Shown: positions 43,558 through 54,374 of the stretch, in pieces
How positions within the stretch are numbered: position 1 is the stretch's first letter
How the letters are laid out: each line of letters starts with the position of its first letter
NCBI GenBank assembly: GCA_014529675.2
Contig: CP076040.1
Coordinates: 310,001-374,000 of the forward strand
DNA: 64,000 nucleotides
Reading direction: 5' to 3'
Source: Opitutia bacterium ISCC 52
Lineage (GTDB): Bacteria; Verrucomicrobiota; Verrucomicrobiia; Opitutales; UBA2995
Made by a program: the position numbers and the translations under genes
Notes under the pieces: model-generated
Database searches by the model: none
Seen by the model: the letters and a program-made list of their open reading frames with translations, nothing else
Told to the model about the DNA's origin: nothing

Positions 43558-45174
43558 ATGAAAATTACCCTAATTGCGAGTGGCGACTTACGCGAAAGTG
43601 CCAACCAAACCTGCTGGGAGAAACAAGCCGAAATGGAAGCGCAGCTTAGCGACGTGGTGGCGAAGCTCGGGCATGAGCTTGAACGGGCGCATCTCTACAA
43701 TAAAGCCCGTGGCCATGGTTTCATTGGAAGTCAAAAGGAAGGCATGGATGTCTTTTCCAAGATAGATCCTAAGCAACCCATCATTGTGGCAGAGGCGGTG
43801 TGGCAATACAGTCACCACATCTTGCACGGGCTCATCAGCCACCAGGCGCCCATACTCACTGTAGCGAACTGGTCGGGTACCTGGCCAGGGCTTGTTGGTA
43901 TGCTTAATCTTAACGGCTCACTTACGAAAGCTGGAGTGAAGTATTCGACGCTCTGGAGCGAGGACTTTAGTGACGATTTGTTCTTAAACGGATTAACATC
44001 CTGGTTGGAAACTGGCGAAGTCGTTCATGCCACACCGCAGGTAAACCCGTTTGGCGGAGCATCGGGGCAGGCCGATGAAGTTGCTGGCCAACTAGCTGGA
44101 CAGTTACAGAGGGACAAAGCCATAATGGGCGTCTTCGACGAAGGTTGCATGGGAATGTTCAATGCCATCATACCTGATCACCTGCTTTTCTCGACCGGAG
44201 TTTACAAAGAACGTCTGAGCCAATCGGCCCTTTATGCTGGGATGCAGGAGGTCAGCGACGAGGAAGCTGCGAGTGCCTATCAGTGGATTTGTGATCGTGG
44301 ATTCAACTTTCATTTCGGTGAAGACGAAGTTGAGGACCTGACCGAGGCGCAAGTACTTGAGCAGTGCAAATTGTATATTGCTGCCTGTCGGATCGGAGAT
44401 TTCTTCGGGTGCGACGCGATTGGTATTCAATATCAACAAGGACTCAAAGACCTGTGTCCTGCCTCTGACCTTGCCGAAGGTTTACTTAATAGCAGCGAGC
44501 GTCCCCCAGTGACCAATGATGCTGGAGAAGTCATCAAGGCCGGGAAACCATTTACTCATTTCAACGAAGTTGACGAGTGTGCCGGACTGGATGGATTGCT
44601 GACCCAGCGAGTGCACGATGCACTGGGTCAACCGCCGGAAAATACTCTGCACGATTTACGTTGGGGCGATGCTGACAAAAGTGGCACCACCGACGAATAC
44701 GTCTGGGTGTTTCTCATCAGTGGGTCTGTCCCAGTCGAGCACAACGGTGGCTATGAAAACTGTCATGGTTATCGCCAGCCCATTATGTACTTTGGTAAAG
44801 GTGGATCCACCTTGCAGGGTATATCTCATCCCGGCGAAGTGGTGTGGAGTCGTATCTGGGTTGATGGATCTGTGCCCGGCGGCCAGCTCTGCATGGATCT
44901 GGGTCGTGGAGAAGCTATTGAATTACCGGAAGAAGAAACTCAACGCCGCCTCAATGAAACGACTCCTCAATGGCCGATCATGCATTGTATCACCTATGGA
45001 GTGTCGCGCGACGAGATGATGGCCCGTCATAAGGCCAACCACATTCAGCTTGCTTATGCCAACAGCGCTGAAGACGCGGACCTGGCCATGCAAACGAAGG
45101 CCGCATTGGCCGCCAAACTAGGAATTAAGGTCTCTCTGTGCGGAACGGGCAAGGGCGGGGCACCTTTGTCTTAG
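43558..45174 (+). CDS. L-fucose/L-arabinose isomerase family protein
   Basis: A 538-residue protein that I place in the fucose/arabinose isomerase fold from its overall layout: an N-terminal Rossmann-like part ([56 protein letters not shown]), a middle with [17 protein letters not shown] and [29 protein letters not shown], and a C-terminal barrel with [20 protein letters not shown] and [14 protein letters not shown]. In the family Mn2+ is held by Glu, Asp and His residues; here I cannot assign them surely. Would convert L-fucose to L-fuculose. Next to GH29, kinase and dehydrogenase genes. Confidence 0.75.
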   Translation: MKITLIASGDLRESANQTCWEKQAEMEAQLSDVVAKLGHELERAHLYNKARGHGFIGSQKEGMDVFSKIDPKQPIIVAEAVWQYSHHILHGLISHQAPILTVANWSGTWPGLVGMLNLNGSLTKAGVKYSTLWSEDFSDDLFLNGLTSWLETGEVVHATPQVNPFGGASGQADEVAGQLAGQLQRDKAIMGVFDEGCMGMFNAIIPDHLLFSTGVYKERLSQSALYAGMQEVSDEEAASAYQWICDRGFNFHFGEDEVEDLTEAQVLEQCKLYIAACRIGDFFGCDAIGIQYQQGLKDLCPASDLAEGLLNSSERPPVTNDAGEVIKAGKPFTHFNEVDECAGLDGLLTQRVHDALGQPPENTLHDLRWGDADKSGTTDEYVWVFLISGSVPVEHNGGYENCHGYRQPIMYFGKGGSTLQGISHPGEVVWSRIWVDGSVPGGQLCMDLGRGEAIELPEEETQRRLNETTPQWPIMHCITYGVSRDEMMARHKANHIQLAYANSAEDADLAMQTKAALAAKLGIKVSLCGTGKGGAPLS

Positions 45175-45235
45175 TTTCATTTTATTGGCTGTAAACAAGC
45201 CAGTCTGGGCAGTTTGGGATAGATTCAGCCCCTCC

Positions 45236-45254
45236 ATCAAAAATTGTTTTTGAT
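45236..45254. repeat. short palindrome
   Basis: ATCAAAAA-ttg-TTTTTGAT forms a perfect 8-bp inverted repeat in the 231-bp gap between converging genes. It may act as a weak two-way terminator; the stem is AT-only. Confidence 0.35.
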
Positions 45255-45405
45255 AAAATCAGTGAACTGGGGTGTTTTAGCTGTGTTAAGCTCATTGTAT
45301 TTTCTGAATGGCTCCCGAATTCTCAGATCAAAATTTATGGTTCTCGCAGAACTCTATTCAATGGAAAAGTGATTTTAGGCTGTTTTTCCTGGCGATCTTC
45401 CAACC

Positions 45406-47220
45406 TTATTTGTCGAGAAATATCTGATTATAGCTTCTGGTTCTGCCGCCTCTTGCTTCGAGTTGGGGGAGAGCCCCATACTTTTCGGCTTCCGCCCACC
45501 AGAGTGCCTGGAGCTCTTTGAGTTTCTCGGGATGTGTATCTGCGAGGTTAGTAGACTCTGTAAAATCGTTGTTTTGATTGTAGAGTTCCCAATGGTCGTC
45601 TGCGAAATGGGTTCCGTGCTTGTGGAAAGCCATGGCTTTCCAGCCTTGATGATAAATGGATCGGCTTGCCCAAAGCTCCCAGTATTGAGTGTCTCGAGGA
45701 GCCGGTGCTTCCGGACTTTGGAATACGGCCCTCAGACTTTTACCATGAAGTGGCATCTGAGGAACACCATCAAAGGTATCCGGTGCTTCGATGCCAACCA
45801 GGTCGAGCACGGTTGGTGTAATATCAATGACATCGACGAATTGTTCGCGAAGGCCTTTTGATTCTATTCCTTCGGGCCACGACACTATCATCGGTGTCCG
45901 AACGCCTCCATTAAATGGCCACAGTTTGTAATATTGGAAAGGGGCACTTGAAGCCATTGCCCAGGGCCTTTGATATTGAGGCTGCGAATTGCGAGAGCCG
46001 AGGTCATCGAGTCGCTCATACATTTCTTCCACTGTAAGCTTCCCGTTATAGGGATGTTCGAAATTGCCTTCCACGCCAGCTTCTGGCGCTCCACCGTTGT
46101 CCGAGATCAGAATAATTAGAGAATCCTCAAAGTGATTCTTCTCTTTGAGAAAATTGATGAGGCGACCAATTTGATCGTCCGTGTGTTCAAGGAAACCTGC
46201 ATAGGCTTCCATGAAGCGGGCAAATACTTTTTGCTCGACCTCACTCAGATCTGCCCAGGCTGGATCTCCCAGCCCTCGCGCCGGTAATTTGGAACTGGCA
46301 GGAATGAGTCCGGTTTTGAGCTGCTTACGAAAGCGTCGTTCCCGAACCTTATCCCAGCCTTCATCGAACTTGCCCTTGTATTTTTCGATGTAGCGTTTGG
46401 GCACTTGTATAGGTGAATGCACCGCTCCAAAAGTGAGGTAGAGAAAGAATGGCTTGTCCGGTTTGTCATCTAAATTCGCACCGATCATTTGAATCGATTG
46501 ATTTACGATGTCTTCGGAAAAATGATAGTCGGGGTCTTCAGGTGGATCAACATGTCGATTATCGATGACTAGGTCGGGACGGTATTGATCTGTCCAGCCA
46601 TAGAGAAATCCATGAAAGCGATCGAAACCCTTTTGCAGCGGCCAGTGGGTGCGTTCACCAGCAGCGTACATTTCGGCCGCAGGTACCAGGTGCCACTTTC
46701 CCGCCATCAGCGTGCTGTACCCGTTTCGTCCAAGAATTTGAGCAATGTTCGCTGCCGCTGCGCTTACTTGTCCTCGCGTATGAGGATAGCCTTGATCGCT
46801 TCCTGTTAATTCTTTCATACCCACTGCGTGGGAATTGCGACCGGTCAATAGAGATGCTCGGGTAGGTGAACAAACCGCCTTCGAATGAAAGTTGTTAAAC
46901 TGCAATCCTTCAGTAGCCAGCGTATCCATGTAAGGCGTTGAAACTATCGACCCGTAGGAACCTAAATCTCCAAAGCCCGTATCGTCCAATACGATGTAGA
47001 TGACGTTCGGGCTTTGTTGGGGAGCTTTCACTTCTTGAAGGTGATCTGGTGTCGAGTCCGCAGCTAATCGACCTATGCTACCTTGAAACCTTTCAGCTGC
47101 CGGATGATCCGGAGTGGTGGAAGAACCTTGTGCTGCCAGCTTGGAGTGGGATGTCGCAACCAAAGTAAAGGTTGTAAGCAAAATAAAAGGGAAGCGTGGT
47201 ATTTCTTTAAAGATAGTCAT
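45406..47220 (-). CDS. arylsulfatase (type I, FGly)
   Basis: A 604-residue exported sulfatase, the longest of the five (signal peptide 1-31). FGly motif C117-S-P-T-R121 in SKAVCSPTRASLLTGRNSH, metal site LDDTGFGDLGSYG, SDNGGAPEAGVEGN and GKWHLVPA. The form with the long central insert and FHKHGTHFADDHWELYNQNND near the end matches arylsulfatases of the AtsA type. Acts on sulfated glycans or aryl sulfates in the periplasm. Downstream (minus strand) is the 231-bp convergent gap. Confidence 0.9.
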   Translation of the reverse strand: MTIFKEIPRFPFILLTTFTLVATSHSKLAAQGSSTTPDHPAAERFQGSIGRLAADSTPDHLQEVKAPQQSPNVIYIVLDDTGFGDLGSYGSIVSTPYMDTLATEGLQFNNFHSKAVCSPTRASLLTGRNSHAVGMKELTGSDQGYPHTRGQVSAAAANIAQILGRNGYSTLMAGKWHLVPAAEMYAAGERTHWPLQKGFDRFHGFLYGWTDQYRPDLVIDNRHVDPPEDPDYHFSEDIVNQSIQMIGANLDDKPDKPFFLYLTFGAVHSPIQVPKRYIEKYKGKFDEGWDKVRERRFRKQLKTGLIPASSKLPARGLGDPAWADLSEVEQKVFARFMEAYAGFLEHTDDQIGRLINFLKEKNHFEDSLIILISDNGGAPEAGVEGNFEHPYNGKLTVEEMYERLDDLGSRNSQPQYQRPWAMASSAPFQYYKLWPFNGGVRTPMIVSWPEGIESKGLREQFVDVIDITPTVLDLVGIEAPDTFDGVPQMPLHGKSLRAVFQSPEAPAPRDTQYWELWASRSIYHQGWKAMAFHKHGTHFADDHWELYNQNNDFTESTNLADTHPEKLKELQALWWAEAEKYGALPQLEARGGRTRSYNQIFLDK

Positions 47221-47325
47221 AGAATAAAAATGAATTGTGTCACGTCTGGTAAACCGTTCGGGATCCTTCTGTTTCCGTCCTCTTAAATCATCAAGTGGGC
47301 GGTTGTTTTTGTAGTAATGGACGTC

Positions 47326-48240
47326 CTACTTATTTAAATGATGGATCAGAAATGGCACTTCGTTTTCGAAAGGCAGCTGTATTTGCGGATACTTAAGAAA
47401 TACTTCCACACCTGCTCTTCGTAGTTTTTCTTCCATGATAATTCCAAAATTTACGTGGTGAATCGACCAGCCTCGCGCACGCTCCGGGTTATCTGGAATT
47501 TGATCATCCGGTTTCATTCCATAACTCATGTAGCTAGGAGGATCATCCGAACTGATGTGGTTGATGATAGAGAGCTCCTTCATCAGTGCACGCATCTCTA
47601 CGTCCGAGAGATCAAACTCCGAACGGTCCCTGTCGTGAAAGGCTTTTCTGTAACCAGGAATATTTTCTACCCACCAGTCAAAGTCCATGGTCGACTGACC
47701 GGCTAATGGCGCAACAGCTGCAAGGCGGGTTGATTCACGTGCAATTGGATCATCACTTTCCGGGTCGGCGAAATCATCGCCCCAGGCGAGGTAGGCGACC
47801 AGTTGTGCCCCGGCTGATCCGCCGTAGGCCGCGATCCGATTTTTATCGATGCCCCATTCATCTGACTTGCTCCGGATAAATTGTAATGCACGAACTGCAT
47901 CTTCATGCGCGGCTGGAAGTCTCGCATGCTTCATAAAGCGGTATTCTACTGAGGCATGGTGAATCCCCGCATCCAGGTATTGTTGGATTTTCTTTGCAGT
48001 GACCTTTTTATGTGAACCTCCTGTGAATCCACCACCGTGAATATAAACAACCAAAGGTGCAGGACCATCTACATCCGCCTTCCAAAAGTCGATCACTTGA
48101 TTACTGTGGTTCCCATAGGAAACATCCTCGTAGGTTATCGGCGGTATGGGGGCCCTTTGCTGTGCCTGGGTACTGATGCCAAAGGCTGCAATGAATAGGA
48201 TGGTGGGAAGAAGATGGCGAACATTCCTAGAGTAGATCAT
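47326..48240 (-). CDS. exported alpha/beta hydrolase (carboxylesterase-like)
   Basis: A 304-residue protein with a signal peptide (about 1-26) and an alpha/beta hydrolase fold of the HSL/BD-FAE type. The oxyanion motif is VVYIHGGGFTGGS and the nucleophile elbow is AYGGSAGAQL (Ser in GGSAG). The catalytic His near the C terminus is not certain. Likely removes acyl groups from polysaccharide, allowing glycosidases and sulfatases access. It reads in the same direction as the arylsulfatase, 105 bp upstream of it. Confidence 0.82.
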   Translation of the reverse strand: MIYSRNVRHLLPTILFIAAFGISTQAQQRAPIPPITYEDVSYGNHSNQVIDFWKADVDGPAPLVVYIHGGGFTGGSHKKVTAKKIQQYLDAGIHHASVEYRFMKHARLPAAHEDAVRALQFIRSKSDEWGIDKNRIAAYGGSAGAQLVAYLAWGDDFADPESDDPIARESTRLAAVAPLAGQSTMDFDWWVENIPGYRKAFHDRDRSEFDLSDVEMRALMKELSIINHISSDDPPSYMSYGMKPDDQIPDNPERARGWSIHHVNFGIIMEEKLRRAGVEVFLKYPQIQLPFENEVPFLIHHLNK

Positions 48241-48349
48241 AGGGAAATCATAGGACGAAGCAATTCGTCTACAAGAAAATTGGCTGAATCTGGTACTACC
48301 TTATTATTAAACCTCTTGCACTTTTGAAGGCGTTTGAAACTTTAAGATT

Positions 48350-49306
48350 ATGTCTGAACTTTGTGCTCACCTCGATGATATTCAAGCAGCGGCAGGTAGT
48401 ATTGCTCCCTTTGCGCACAAGACACCTGTGTTACGTTGTTCTGCTTTGGATAAAACCCTGGATGCCCAACTCTACTTCAAGTGCGAGAATTTTCAGAAAG
48501 TAGGAGCCTTTAAATTTCGCGGTGCCTGCAACGCGGTTACCAGTTTGTCTGAGGAGGAACTCAAGCGAGGAGTAGCTACTCATTCATCGGGCAATCACGC
48601 CGCCGCCCTGGCTTTGTCTGCCAAACTGGCTGGATCGAGTGCTCACATCGTCATGCCCTCGAATGCCCCGGCCGTGAAAAAGGCTGCGGTAGAGGGTTAC
48701 GGCGCAAAAATTACTTATTGTGAACCCACCCTGGAAGCGCGTGAGAGGACTTTGGCCCATATCCTGGAGAATGAGGGCCGGGTACTGATTCATCCTTACA
48801 ACGATGCGCGTATTATTGCCGGGCAAGGGACTGCAGCCCTCGAACTGCTAGAAGAAGTCGGCGAGCTGGATGTTGTTATGGCCCCGGTCGGTGGGGGTGG
48901 ATTGCTGAGCGGTACTTCCATCGCTTTCAGTGAATCGAATCCAACCACGAAAGTCATCGGCGCTGAACCGTTGAATGCAGATGATGCTTATCGTTCGACG
49001 CAAACAGGTGAGATACAGCCTTCCGATAATCCTCAAACTATAGCTGATGGACTCCTTACCAGCCTGGGCGAATTGACCTTTGCGATCATTCAAGAACGCT
49101 GTTCCAGTATCGTAACCGTTTCCGAAGAATCCATTGTCGAGGCCATGCGCCTGGTTTGGGAGCGGATGAAAATTATTATTGAACCGTCTGCAGCCGTACC
49201 CGTTGCCGCACTACTTGAAAAACGCAGTGAGATTCCTGGCGAGCGCGTGGGAGTGATCTTCTCGGGAGGCAATATTGATCTGGAGCGATTGCCGTGGCTC
49301 AAATAA
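48350..49306 (+). CDS. PLP-dependent threonine/serine dehydratase
   Basis: A 318-residue fold-type II PLP enzyme. The Schiff-base Lys is K55 in VGAFKFRGA, the substrate loop is SSGNHAAALA and the phosphate-binding loop PVGGGGLLSG. Size and lack of an ACT regulatory domain fit catabolic threonine/serine or threo-3-hydroxyaspartate dehydratases and related racemases. Produces 2-oxo acids plus ammonia. The next gene, an FAD/Fe-S oxidoreductase, starts 16 bp after its stop, so the pair is an operon. Confidence 0.88.
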   Translation: MSELCAHLDDIQAAAGSIAPFAHKTPVLRCSALDKTLDAQLYFKCENFQKVGAFKFRGACNAVTSLSEEELKRGVATHSSGNHAAALALSAKLAGSSAHIVMPSNAPAVKKAAVEGYGAKITYCEPTLEARERTLAHILENEGRVLIHPYNDARIIAGQGTAALELLEEVGELDVVMAPVGGGGLLSGTSIAFSESNPTTKVIGAEPLNADDAYRSTQTGEIQPSDNPQTIADGLLTSLGELTFAIIQERCSSIVTVSEESIVEAMRLVWERMKIIIEPSAAVPVAALLEKRSEIPGERVGVIFSGGNIDLERLPWLK

Positions 49307-49322
49307 TTGTCTCATTGAAAAT

Positions 49323-52271
49323 ATGAATCACGTGAAAGACGACATTTCCCAGAAGCTCGTTGAACTCAGCTCCCTCCTCGAAGGAGAGTTACATACCGGT
49401 CGCCTCATGCGGACCTTGTATGCAACGGATGGGTCAGCTTATCAAGAGATGCCACTCGCCGTGGCAATTCCTGAGTCTGAGAAAGATTTGATCGAACTCA
49501 TCCGTTTCGCTGGTGAGCACGGAGTAGGGCTTATCCCAAGAACGGCCGGAACCTCACTCGCTGGGCAGGTCGTGGGGAACGGAATCGTTGTGGATGTATC
49601 CCGCCACTTCACCGATATTCTGGAAATTAACGAATCGGAATCTTGGGTACGTGTCCAACCAGGCGTGATTCGAAATGAGCTCAATGCTGCTCTCAAGTCG
49701 CATGGTCTTTTCTTTGGCCCAGAAACGTCGACCCAAAATCGAGCTATGGTGGGCGGGATGCTGGGCAATAATTCCTGTGGCTCGAATTCGGTTAAGTATG
49801 GGAGTGTAAGGGATCATATACTAGAAGTTACCGCCTTACTCTCAGATGGCTCGAAAGTGATCTTTGGCCCTATAAGTCTGGAGGCGTTTGAGGCAAAATG
49901 CGAGGGTCCGGAATCCTTAGAAACGCGACTCTATCGTTCTATTCGAGATCAGCTTGGTGACGAGTCAGTGAGAGCAGAGATCGCAAAAGAATTTCCCAAG
50001 CCGTCCATTCCGAGACGCAACACCGGTTATGCTCTGGATCTACTTATGGACGCCTCTTGCATGGATCCCGCGAGTGATAAGGCATTCAATTTTGCTAAAC
50101 TCATTGCAGGGAGTGAAGGCACCTTGTGTCTGGTCACGGAAATGAAACTCCACTGTAATCCTCTGCCACCCAAAGTGGTTGGTATACAGTGTGCTCAATT
50201 TGACTCAGTCGATCAGGCTTTGAAAGCCACACAGATTGCTGTCGGCTTTGACTGTTATGCCTGTGAACTGATTGATGATTTCATCCTCGAATGCACTGAG
50301 CGGAGCCTGGAACATCGTAACAGCCGCTTCTTCATCGAAGGTTCGCCGGGAGCGGTACTCGTTACCGAGATTCGGGCGGATTCGGAGGATGCGGTTCTGA
50401 AGATAACCCATCAATTGGAAGAAGCCTTTCGTAACGCCGGATATGGTTATGCCTACCCAGTCTTGTTTGGTCAGGATACGGAAAAAATCTGGAATTTGAG
50501 AAAAGCTGGCTTGGGATTGATGAACAATATTCCCGGCGATGCGAAACCCGTTCCGGTGGTGGAAGACACGGCTGTCGATGTGGCAGACCTTCCACAATAT
50601 ATTGCCGAATTTGATCGTCTGTTAGCTGAGCGCTTTGGTCTGCAGTGCATTCACTACGCCCATGCCGGTAGTGGTGAGATACATTTACGGCCCATTATCA
50701 ATCTCAAGACGGAGGAAGGTAAACAGCAGTTCCGGGAAGTCGCCCAGGTGATTGCCGATCTGGTAAAACAGTATCGAGGTTCGCTCTCTGGGGAGCATGG
50801 CGATGGTCGTCTTCGTGGAGAGTTTCTCAAGCAAATGTTGGGCGAGCAAAACTATGCTCTGGTTGAAGCGGTTAAGCGTAGCTGGGATCCCCAGGATATC
50901 TTTAATCCTGGCAAGATCGTGAACACCCCTCCGATGAATGAGTATCTTCGTTATCAGCCGGGCGTGGCACCCCCTGAGGTTGAAACACATTTCGATTGGT
51001 CTGCGACCAGTGGGTTATTGGGGGCGGCTGAGATGTGCACGGGATCAGCGGATTGCCGCAAGACCCATCTGGCCGGCGGAACGATGTGCCCCAGTTACAT
51101 GGCAACGCGCAATGAGAAAGACACAACTCGGGCTAGGGCCAATATGCTTCGCGATGTGTTGACCTCATCGGAAAATGAAAATCCGTTCAATGACGAGTAT
51201 CTCAAAGACGTTTTGGACCTTTGCCTTTCCTGCAAGGGGTGTAAGAAAGAATGCCCGACCTCGGTCGATATGGCGAAGCTCAAGGCTGAGTTTCAGCAGC
51301 ATTATTACGATGCGAATGGCGCTTCTCTTCGCTCGAAGTTAATAGCGCGCTATGCCTCGATGCAAAGGTGGGCGGCCATGCTTCCGGGGCTATGGAACAT
51401 GGCTTTCGGAACACCTTTCATTCGACGTTTTTTAAATAGCCTGAGTGGATTCCATCCAGAGCGGTCTATTCCACTACTTCCGAAGCAAACCTTAGAGCGA
51501 TGGTTCAAGAATCGTACTCCGCATGCTAACGCCGGATCGAACGGTAGTGTATGGTTCTTCAACGATGAGTTTACGAATTACCAGGATACACGTGCAGGAA
51601 TTTCGACCATTGAGTTATTGGAACGTCTGGGCTATAAAGTTGAAATTCCCGAGCATGGTGAAAGCGGCAGAACCTGGTTATCGAAAGGCTTTGTTCGAAA
51701 AGCCAAACGCATCATCAATGATAACCTTAAGACCCTCTCGGAAAAGGTAAATGAAGAGCGACCCCTGGTGGGCGTCGAGCCATCCGCCATTCTTACCTTT
51801 CGGGATGAGGCGCTCGATCTTGCCGAACCGGATTTGAAAGAGACTGCTCAACAAATGGCACCTCATTGTTTGTTGTTAGAAGAGTTTATCGAACGCGAAG
51901 CAAAGGCCGGTCGTGTCAGTTCAGGAGACTTTGTTGAGGATGCGGAAAAGGTACTCTTGCACGGGCATTGTTTCCAAAAGGCTTTAGTTGGAATTCAACC
52001 CACTTTGGCTGCGCTCAGTCTTCCGGTGAACTATACGGTCGAGGCGATCCCCAGTGGCTGTTGTGGTATGGCCGGATCTTTTGGTTATGAAAAAGAGCAC
52101 TTCGATGTATCCATGAACATTGCAGACCTGGTACTCCTTCCGGCTGTTAAGAATGAAGCGGATACAACTTTGGTAGCCGCTTCAGGCACCTCCTGTCGGC
52201 ATCAGATTCTCGATGGAGCACAGCGAGAGGCATTACACCCGGCCGAGATACTGTTGCGTGCATTGAAATAA
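49323..52271 (+). CDS. FAD-linked oxidase with Fe-S and CCG domains
   Basis: A 982-residue fusion. The ATG at 49323 is used, not the longer frame from 49275 that overlaps the dehydratase. An FAD_binding_4 domain (LIPRTAGTSLAGQVVGNGIV, AMVGGMLGNNSCGSNSV) and a FAD-oxidase C domain (YAHAGSGEIHLRPIINLKT, SLSGEHGDGRLRG) come first. Then comes a 4Fe-4S ferredoxin module with CTGSADC and CLSCKGCKKECPTS, and a CCG domain with HGHCFQKALVG and SGCCGMAGSFG. This is the GlcD/Dld-II architecture oxidising D-2-hydroxy acids (D-lactate or similar) at the membrane side. It could use lactate from fucose catabolism. Confidence 0.9.
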   Translation: MNHVKDDISQKLVELSSLLEGELHTGRLMRTLYATDGSAYQEMPLAVAIPESEKDLIELIRFAGEHGVGLIPRTAGTSLAGQVVGNGIVVDVSRHFTDILEINESESWVRVQPGVIRNELNAALKSHGLFFGPETSTQNRAMVGGMLGNNSCGSNSVKYGSVRDHILEVTALLSDGSKVIFGPISLEAFEAKCEGPESLETRLYRSIRDQLGDESVRAEIAKEFPKPSIPRRNTGYALDLLMDASCMDPASDKAFNFAKLIAGSEGTLCLVTEMKLHCNPLPPKVVGIQCAQFDSVDQALKATQIAVGFDCYACELIDDFILECTERSLEHRNSRFFIEGSPGAVLVTEIRADSEDAVLKITHQLEEAFRNAGYGYAYPVLFGQDTEKIWNLRKAGLGLMNNIPGDAKPVPVVEDTAVDVADLPQYIAEFDRLLAERFGLQCIHYAHAGSGEIHLRPIINLKTEEGKQQFREVAQVIADLVKQYRGSLSGEHGDGRLRGEFLKQMLGEQNYALVEAVKRSWDPQDIFNPGKIVNTPPMNEYLRYQPGVAPPEVETHFDWSATSGLLGAAEMCTGSADCRKTHLAGGTMCPSYMATRNEKDTTRARANMLRDVLTSSENENPFNDEYLKDVLDLCLSCKGCKKECPTSVDMAKLKAEFQQHYYDANGASLRSKLIARYASMQRWAAMLPGLWNMAFGTPFIRRFLNSLSGFHPERSIPLLPKQTLERWFKNRTPHANAGSNGSVWFFNDEFTNYQDTRAGISTIELLERLGYKVEIPEHGESGRTWLSKGFVRKAKRIINDNLKTLSEKVNEERPLVGVEPSAILTFRDEALDLAEPDLKETAQQMAPHCLLLEEFIEREAKAGRVSSGDFVEDAEKVLLHGHCFQKALVGIQPTLAALSLPVNYTVEAIPSGCCGMAGSFGYEKEHFDVSMNIADLVLLPAVKNEADTTLVAASGTSCRHQILDGAQREALHPAEILLRALK

Positions 52272-52291
52272 GTGCACGTTGCTCTATCGAA

Positions 52292-54187
52292 TTACTCAAC
52301 TGCCTCCAACGCTGCGAGGTCAGTGCTGAGTAGAACGCGAAGGTTTCGATGACCTTCTTCATCGGCCATCAGCCACAGGTCGATAGCCGTATGTCCGGGG
52401 TTGGGTTCGTCCCAGAAGTAAGGGGGGGGATCCAGCGGGCGTGCTTCCAGCGTGTAACGAACGCCTTCAGGTATGATGGCTTTCAGGTGGCAGGTTTTGC
52501 CCTCTTGTTTGAGGACAGCGGACTTGTTTACAACTTCTACCTTGGATTTGGTTACCATGCGCCAATGGAGAGTCGCTGAGTTTCTGCCTTCGTGTTCGAA
52601 GGGTTTGCGTGCACCCACAACACGGTCGTCAATTTGAAGTACCTTCATGTCGTGCGTGGTGAAGGTGCGTTCATAGCTTTGCACGTTCTTTGAATTCACC
52701 GAACTCAGGTCGACGGTGCCAGAGATCTTATTTCCGTTTTCGGAAAAGTGAGTGATTGAGGCCTGTTCGTTTACCAAGTGTGGTTGTTCATCAATGAGAA
52801 GGATGTTATGACTATACGGACCCAGCCGAAATGTGCGCCATCGATCAGAGCTTTGCCTTTGGTCCCAGATGCCAATATTTTTCGACTCCAGGGTCAGGTA
52901 AGTCTGAGCGCCAAGATCCACGGCCCAGCGTACGCCTTCGTCTTCATAGATAAAACTACCTGCATCCATGTGAGCATGACTGATGGAACAGAGGCCTCCT
53001 TTGAAACCCAGAAAGAATGCCTCTGGATCTCCCCACGCCGACTTGACCATTCCTATGGGATTACTCCCATTTCCATACCAGGTGTTTGGTAGGTCCATCT
53101 CGGCGGGATCAATATCGTTGGCGTTTTCTGGATACCACAAGGCGGCGAAAGGAAGCAGGCGATTCCGGTTATTACCTTTGGTCCACTCGTCGGATTTTAG
53201 AAACGAGCTGAGTTGTCTGCGGTATTCGTAATGAGCAACCGGGTCGTCATATTTTTGGGCGAACCAGGTGGGGCCCGGTGAGTAGTAGATATAGCTTCCA
53301 CTATCAAAGAAGTTGTAGGCAGCTCCGGTGGGAGCGACGGCCATGGTGCGGAACCCCATCGATTTCTTGAAGGACTCGTGATCCTCCAATCCAAAATTGT
53401 GACCGACCGCACGATCCAGAAGGTCCATGAAGATGGCTGAGAACTCCGTACCGTAAGCCCAGTAGGTGGGTCCTTCCGGATAAACGCCTTCGGGATCGGT
53501 TTCGGCCATGGCGATGGGAACTGCTTTGAGGGCGCGGTTAATAATTTTCTCAGCTAACTCCGGTTCCCGGTCGGCAATGAGGATGGCGCCTGCAGTAAGC
53601 CCGGCATGACAAACCGGGTTCCAGTTATTGTTATAGTAGATCCACCAATTCTTTTCCGTTTCTTCATCGAGGGAAGGGTGGAGGCCTTTTTCGATGATGG
53701 CTATCAGGTAGCGTTCACGTTGCTCAGTTGTCAGGTCCTGCCATAACCAATCCACGCCGATGGCAACGGCGAGGGTCATTTCGCCTATGTCGAGGAAGTG
53801 TTGGGGGTTCCAGTCTGGAAAAGAGGTAACGTTGTCCAGGTATTCAATGACTTTCTCTTTGTATCTATCTTCTTCATATACACGATAGAGCATTGCAAAT
53901 GTGCTGATGTGTTTTAGAGCTAGGCACTATTCGGCGAGGAGTCGTATGCCGGCCAACTCATATTGTGCTGGCTCGGCGGTAAATAACGATTCTCCCGTAT
54001 TCTGAAGGAACGCGAGCAGGTCTTGCCCAAGCTCATCCGGTAGTCCGTTTCGCAGACGTGTGAAGTCGGATGCCGAGGCCAAAATCATCGGATGCTCTTG
54101 CTGAAGCTGGTCGACTGAAAACGGTCCCTCCGCAGCGCAAAGACCAAGAGTGAAACATAGAAAAGTTAGAATGAAATATCTAGGCAT
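52292..54187 (-). pseudogene. heparinase II/III-like lyase with in-frame amber stop
   Basis: Two halves share one frame: 54187-53927 (signal peptide MPRYFILTFLCFTLGLCAA, then HPMILASASDFTRLRN, ending IRLLAE) and the remainder from just after the TAG at 53929-53927. The remainder starts CLALKHISTFAMLYRVYEED, so no residues are lost around the stop. The long part has an alpha-toroid (FPDWNPQHFLDIGEMTLAVAIGVDWLW, NNWNPVCHAGLTAGA) and a beta domain with ISHAHMDAGSFIYE, SERTF-like strands and HWRMV, as in polysaccharide lyases of heparinase II/III type. A single nonsense mutation is the only lesion seen. The short ATG-started frame at 53893 would lack export and the first helices. Confidence 0.78.
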
Positions 54188-54374
54188 AATTGGATAACAA
54201 ATGGAGTTCATCACTCAAAGAACCGCAGAAAGTTTGCAACAGTCATTTTCGTTGCTCAAAGTGCCTCTGAGTTTACGGTAGATACCGGTTGCCGGTCTAA
54301 GGTCTTGCTTCTGATTAACTTCTTATGGATGATCTAAAACATGGTGTGACTCCTTAATCATTTTACTCCGAATC

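Noticed and set aside
3935-53929. Genome-wide recoding of TAG as a sense codon
   Set aside because: Several intact genes end in TAG (for example 5969-5971 minus and 10617-10619 plus) at natural protein ends, so TAG is a normal stop here.
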